A DNA stretch of 64,000 nt from Chrysomallon squamiferum. Taxonomy: Eukaryota > Mollusca > Gastropoda > Neomphalida > Peltospiridae. The stretch is from the NCBI GenBank assembly GCA_012295275.1, contig CM022676.1, positions 6,578,219-6,642,218 of the forward strand. Direction: 5' to 3'. The notes below the pieces were generated by a model, which was given only the letters and a program-made list of their open reading frames with translations, ran no database searches and was not told the origin of the DNA. Shown here in pieces: positions 59,400 through 64,000 of the stretch. Every line of letters begins with the position of its first letter. Position 1 is the first letter of the stretch. Both the position numbers and the translations under genes were made by a program.

Positions 59400-59425
59400 A
59401 TGTCCAAAAAGAAGCCATTATTTAA
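59171..59425 (+). CDS. Probable true C-terminus of the acylated protein, in the -1 frame
   Basis: From GCG at 59171 this frame reads APVAESNLSDAEKIQQMADG, then SGSEVDPPGLL and a Ser/Glu-rich tail ending DVQKEAII before TAA. Its acidic Ser/Glu/Asp composition matches the rest of the protein, whereas the continued main frame (KWLTETLGVRWILLVSWLTV) does not. One extra A in the AAAA run at 59167-59170 would join the frames into about 759 residues. Alternatives are an allele with a changed end or translational slippage; the site is not a canonical slippery heptamer. Confidence 0.6.
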   Translation, partial: APVAESNLSDAEKIQQMADGDSGSEVDPPGLLVNSVEGKENSSSLPVNPSVNGNADPSSETVAKLSEQETAASSSVDVQKEAII

Positions 59426-59477
59426 AAAAAAAAAAAAATCATAATAATAATAATAATAATCTATTGTGTATGTATAT

Positions 59478-59516
<39 letters not shown>

Positions 59517-59660
59517 CAAAATATCTTACTGAATTATCCCTCTCACCCTGGCAGGCTATCACAGTGTAAAAGAGACTACTGAAGTAATGGAAACATCATC
59601 AGTGTCAATCTTGGTTAAACTTGTGAGTGATATACTTTTTTTAACCAGTATCAAAACTCC
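59426..59660. other. 3' UTR start with AAT and (TA)n tracts
   Basis: A-run after the stop, AAT units at 59441-59460, and TA tract at 59482-59512, followed by unique sequence. Confidence 0.6.
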
Positions 59661-59664
59661 GAAA

Positions 59665-60240
59665 GCAGGAACCAGTACAGTTTGTGCAAAATTAGGAATC
59701 AATGTGGTTGTAATTTGTGCAAAATTGGAAAATCAACATGGTTGTAGTTTGTGCAAGTTCAAGAAATCAACATGGTTGTAGTTTGTGCAAATTCAAGAAA
59801 TAGTATGGGTTGTTGTTTGTGCAAAATACAGAATAAATATGGTTGCATGTTGTGCAAATTCAGGAATCCTTATGTTTGTAGTTTTGTGAAAAATTATGAA
59901 TCAGTATGGTTGTAGTTTGTGCAGAATCAAAAACCTGCGTGGTTAAATCTTGTGCAAAAATCAGGAAATGACTGTTTCTGCAAAAAATAAAAATGGAGTT
60001 GATGTTATTTTTGGGGGTTGGGGTGGAGGAAATGGGCAACATTTCAAATCGTAACAGTTGTATTTTTGCAAAACCAGGAATCAGAATTCTTTTTATTTTA
60101 TTTTTTTTTTTTTTTACAAATTATGAACCAATTGCTTGTTGTATTATTTATTTATTTATTTATTTAGAGTATTTAGTGCAAAACCAGGAAAGAAATTGAT
60201 TTTATTTCTGCAAAACCAGGAATTAGTATAATGGTGTTTT
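59665..60240. repeat. Minisatellite in the presumed 3' UTR, about 34-bp unit, about 10-12 copies
   Basis: Unit: tggttgtagtttgtgcaaaa + ttcaggaatcaata. The first eight copies are recognisable to about 59965, and later ones (aaaccaggaatcag at about 60069, 60180 and 60217) are separated by T-rich insertions. It probably lies in the mRNA if the 3' UTR extends this far. Confidence 0.8.
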
Positions 60241-61030
60241 TTTTTTAAATTAATTTTGTAAAATGAGAAACAATATGTCTATACTTTATTTTTATTTTTA
60301 TTTTTATAAATTTTGTATATTTTTCCCTTTATTTTATTTTAATGTTTTTAATTTTGTATTTTATTCTATATTTGGTTGTGAGGTGGGTTTTTTTCTTCCC
60401 ATTCTGCAACTAGATAGTATGAAATGATTAAGCTGACATGATGAAGATGTGTAGGAGGAAGGTATTGTACGATGTGTCTGGGCAACAAGAGAAAGCACTT
60501 CAGTGTGCCAGGGTCTTCTTCCTGGAACAATCTGAACCCACATGAAAAAAAAAAAAATTTGTTTACAAGTATCTGTTAAGTGATTCAGTTACGAAAAACT
60601 AAAGAATGAACTTGGTTCCTGTTCTTTGCCACCTTACAATCAAGATAATGTGTACACGACAGACGTGCTTGAACCTCCTAATGAATATAAGCTTGTGAGA
60701 GATGTTTAGAAGATTGAGTGAACTCCTTAGTTTTTTTTTTTTACTTTTTTTTTTTTACTTTTATGTTCCTGTTCGTTTTCTCGAGCTGTAAATTGGAGGA
60801 TATTTTTTGAACTGACATCCACATTATTATCTTCCATTGTTGAAAAAATAAATATTGTAATTGTGTATTTCAAATGAAAAGAAACATCAAACATCTGAAA
60901 GTTGCAGGAAAGAAAGACATCAAGACCAGAACTAGAAATATTTATTTGCAAAAATGTCTCGAGAGAAAAACAGAATGTGAAATGAGATATTGGTCTAGAC
61001 TGTTCTGGAATACATACTTCTATCGGAGAA
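60241..61030. other. Probable 3' UTR or downstream sequence
   Basis: TTTTA-rich start (60240-60370), then a more balanced part at 60370-60720. A canonical AATAAA occurs at 60847-60852 and is one candidate poly(A) signal of the upstream gene; others exist earlier (about 59832). No open frame is convincing. Confidence 0.4.
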
Positions 61031-61165
61031 GATTGTTTCGAAATACATCTAACTGATCATATTAAAATATATCTAACTGATCGTATTGAAATATATTCAA
61101 CTGATCACGCTGGAATATATTCAACTGACAAATCACCGTGAAATACATTTAACAAAAAGACTTAA
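61025..61165. repeat. Short minisatellite, about 27-bp unit, about 5 copies
   Basis: tgatcatattgaaatatatc + taac units with changes (gatcgtattgaaatatattc, gatcacgctggaatatattc). Confidence 0.8.
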
Positions 61166-62085
61166 TCAAGCAAATTTTATTTTGAAATATTTTTGATTAG
61201 TTTTACTCTCTCCAATGGGATCTTAATGTGCCTTTTTTCATCGATGACAATTTATCTTTCTGCCAGACACTGTACCAAGTCCATCGACCTTCAACCCAGG
61301 GATAGATCAATAGAAAACTGTCTGAAGATGAATGTTGGGTGACACGTTAGTTGAATTTACACAAACTTGGTATGCGAGAGTTCTGCGTTTGCGAGAGTTT
61401 TACACTCTTGTAATGGAGTTTTATTGGATTAACGATTTCACAAAGGACTTTTTTTTTTGTTACTACAACGATTACTGCCTTTGTACTGATAATTACTTCT
61501 GTCTCATTGTCAAGAATTATTATTATTATTTTTTTTTTAAGTCTATTTTATTGGATATAGTTTAAAAAGATTTTTTTTTTTTTAAAAAAAGAAAAAATGT
61601 GAACTTTGATTATTTACTTTGTGGTGCATCCTTATCTTAATGTTTTAATATTTTTTGTGTTTTTTGTTTGTTTATTCGGTTGTTGTCTCTAGTAGTACTT
61701 TGTTGAATAGATAATATGTGTTTATATAGTCTAATGTATAATCTGTTAATTTCAGAAAAATATTTCTCAAATATCTTGTCCGTATTATTAATTATTTTTT
61801 GTCTTGGATTTAAATACACCAGAATTATTTTATTATTATGTTTCAGTCATTCATAATTAATCCATAATAATTAATTAATTATTAGTAGGTATTATTCTTG
61901 AAAAATATATATATACATATATATATATCCTTTAACAAAAATGGTCTCTCGGAAAGTTAAGAAAAATTAGAATCTAGTTAACAATTTATGATAATTACTT
62001 TATATCATTTTCATTAATATGTGTGTCTAAATTTGCACGATAAGGAAAAACAAATGAAATTAAAAAATATATATATATATATCTT
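61166..62085. other. AT-rich sequence, no gene seen
   Basis: Repeat-free, more balanced part at 61195-61480, then T-rich and AT-tract sequence. The frame 61332-61565 has no recognised motif. Confidence 0.5.
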
Positions 62086-62350
62086 GGTTTGCTCATCCCT
62101 TTTCGGGAATGATTAATCATTCAGTTCAGCTGAATTAAACTGACAAAGCTGGAGGGGTAAGCGAAACCATCGCGGCGTTTTTCAATTAAGCTTTGTGGAT
62201 TATTTTACCATCTCCCTGTATTTGTTCACAGAATGTTTTTCATCTGTCTCAGTGGTCAGAAAGTTTTGTCAAAAGCAGGTTTAATCTTGAACTTGTCATG
62301 CACGGGGAAAATGGTTCTTAGCATGATAACAGATTACGTTTAACAAGCAT
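62086..62350. promoter_or_regulatory. Repeat-free island, possible conserved non-coding element
   Basis: Balanced sequence with palindromes GATTAATC (about 62110) and TTCAGCTGAA (about 62126-62135), and CpG-containing accatcgcggcg. No open frame of note. An enhancer is a guess from composition. Confidence 0.3.
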
Positions 62351-62359
62351 GTTAGAATA

Positions 62360-63180
62360 AATGTTTAAAATATAATAATAAATAGAAAGAAAGTAGAGAA
62401 AAAAATTAATAGTAAAAAAAAATAGTAATAAATAAATAAATAAATAAATAATAAATAATAATACAAAAGAAAAGAAGAAAAACAATCCCAAAAAGTCCCA
62501 GTATTACAGTGTTTTTCATATATTTATATATATATATATATAATATTAATATTCTGGGATTAAAAAAAAAGATAATGTTAACTAGATATATATCTAACTT
62601 TTTTTTTTTAATTTTTTATTAAAACATATTAAAAAAAAATACTTCACAAATATTTCATGCAGATTTGTTATTCAAGAACTTGAATTCAACTAAAATATTT
62701 AAAAAAAATATTAATTATATAGCAACAGTTCAGACTTAAATTCACAGAGGACATTGATACAGTCTGAAATGTGATCCAGTGATTATAAAGACACCTTAGT
62801 GCTGAATATATTTATTAATAGATTTTTTCCTAATTAAAAGAGGATGCAATGATATCCATGTAGTAACATTGTACGAATCCTCAGACTTCAGTCAGATAGA
62901 ATTTACATGCTGGATCACTATGAAATTTCAGTACATTGTGAATAACAAGGAAGAAAATCAATACAAATCTGGTCACAGTCCGAAAAATTTAGTGCCTCCT
63001 TTCTCTCACGACTCCTAATCAGATCATTCCATGGCCAGTGCACAGGTTTAAAAGCTAGAGTGCCATTTTATTTTTTCACCCATCTTTTAACACATACTAG
63101 AGTGGTGAGTGTAAAAAGGTTAACTCGTAGAAAGTTACTATTAATTTTTGTGTGTGTTAATAGTGAAATAATCAGTATTA
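62360..63180. other. AT-rich sequence with AAAT and AT tracts, no gene seen
   Basis: AAAT at about 62430-62462 and AT at 62520-62542. The 62740-63060 part is unique with no exon support. Confidence 0.6.
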
Positions 63181-63194
63181 AAAGATCAGAAAAG

Positions 63195-63620
63195 GGTTTT
63201 TTTTTTTTTTTTTTTTTTTTTTTGCCTGAGGTAAAATTGTGACTTTTAAAATCCAAGTTTGTCTGAAATAGTGACTTTCAAAATTTAAGTTCTGATGGTG
63301 TCTAAAACAGTGACTTTCAAAATCTGTGATCAGATTTTTTTTCTACAATAGTGACTTTCAAAATCATTTAAACATAGTGATTTTGAAATAATTTTAATAA
63401 TGATTGAAATAATGACTTCTGAAATCAATGTTCTAATGATGTCTAAAATAGTGATTCTTAAAATGTAAGATTTAGTATTGCCTACAATAATGACTTACAA
63501 AATCAAAGTTCTAACAATGTCTAAAATAGAGATTCTTAAAACATAAGATTTGTTATTGTCTACAATAGTAACTTAGTTCTGATGATGATGTCTGATACAG
63601 TGACTGAGATCTGATTTCTG
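63195..63620. repeat. Poly(T) and degenerate minisatellite, about 45-55-bp unit, about 8 copies
   Basis: T run at 63198-63223, then tctaaaatagtgactttcaa + aatctaagttctgatgatg units with changes. Confidence 0.75.
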
Positions 63621-63743
63621 AGATTCTTCAGGAGTGGCAGACCAGTTTATTAATGTATTGACTGTAATAAGTCAGTTCCCAAGTGCCAATAACCACATAG
63701 TATAGGAAACTGCCCAGTTCAGTAGCCATCTTGTTCATTGTCA

Positions 63744-63744
<1 letters not shown>

Positions 63745-63775
<31 letters not shown>
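63745..63775. repeat. (TA)n microsatellite
   Basis: A pure TA tract. The remaining sequence to 64000 shows only a short ggtcagtattggtcagtg repeat near 63940 and no gene. Confidence 0.95.
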
Positions 63776-63779
<4 letters not shown>

Positions 63780-64000
63780 TTGTATGATGATTTTATTTCT
63801 TTTTCATTTCTTTATTGTTTGCAATGTTTCCCTTGGTCAGTATATGATTATTATTTTTCATTAATCAGTCTTAGGTTCTTTGATTTGAACTGATTAGCCA
63901 TTGGCCTGTTCTGATATTTGGTCATTTGTAGTCAACGGTGGTCAGTATTGGTCAGTGTTTTAGATATTTCAGGATATTCTAGAAAGGTGAAAAACTAGGC

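Overview
This is AT-rich animal nuclear DNA, probably from a lophotrochozoan and perhaps a mollusc. The evidence is spliced genes with GT-AG introns, animal-type proteins (CWF19L2, ZNHIT2, SPA17-like), poly(A) signals, and very abundant simple repeats of the AC, AG, AAT, AAAT, CATA and GATA types. The phylum is an inference from overall character only. No bacterial, viral or CRISPR feature was seen.

Layout. Positions 1-1606 hold the last three exons of a CWF19L2 (spliceosome-associated) gene on the plus strand. It converges on a complete 11-exon ZNHIT2 gene on the minus strand (9022 down to 2316). I rebuilt ZNHIT2 exon by exon as a 411-codon protein whose HIT zinc finger has all eight ligands. 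About 350 bases separate its start codon from the start codon of a plus-strand gene whose first coding exon (9373-9526) encodes the RIIa docking domain of sperm protein 17 (SPA17). No further SPA17 exon could be found.

From 9.5 to 57 kb no convincing protein-coding exon was found. The stretch holds microsatellites, more than a dozen different local minisatellites, one complete hAT-type MITE, tRNA-derived repeat fragments (including a tandem array on the minus strand at 24.4-25.4 kb), and several short islands of more balanced composition. Some islands carry palindromic RFX X-box motifs, and one site at 26.83 kb has a CTCF-like core. A GC-richer segment near 41.9 kb may be the promoter and 5' non-coding exon of the next gene, but this is unproven.

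Positions 57024-59425 hold the most interesting object: a large coding exon for an unrecognised acidic, helical protein of about 750-760 residues. It begins with a dual acylation signal (MGNLCS), continues with 11-residue amphipathic repeats like those of LEA, apolipoprotein or synuclein proteins, then two PPxY motifs and two AKAP-like amphipathic helices. A one-base frame break near codon 675 separates the open frame from a better-looking C-terminus. The 3' side contains a transcribed-looking minisatellite, and the remainder to 64 kb is repeat-rich, with one conserved-looking island at 62.1 kb.

Functional links are tentative. CWF19L2 and ZNHIT2 both act in spliceosome (ZNHIT2 also R2TP/U5 snRNP) biology. 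The SPA17-like RIIa domain and the AKAP-like helices of the acylated protein belong to a docking system that normally pairs, but nothing here shows that these two proteins interact.
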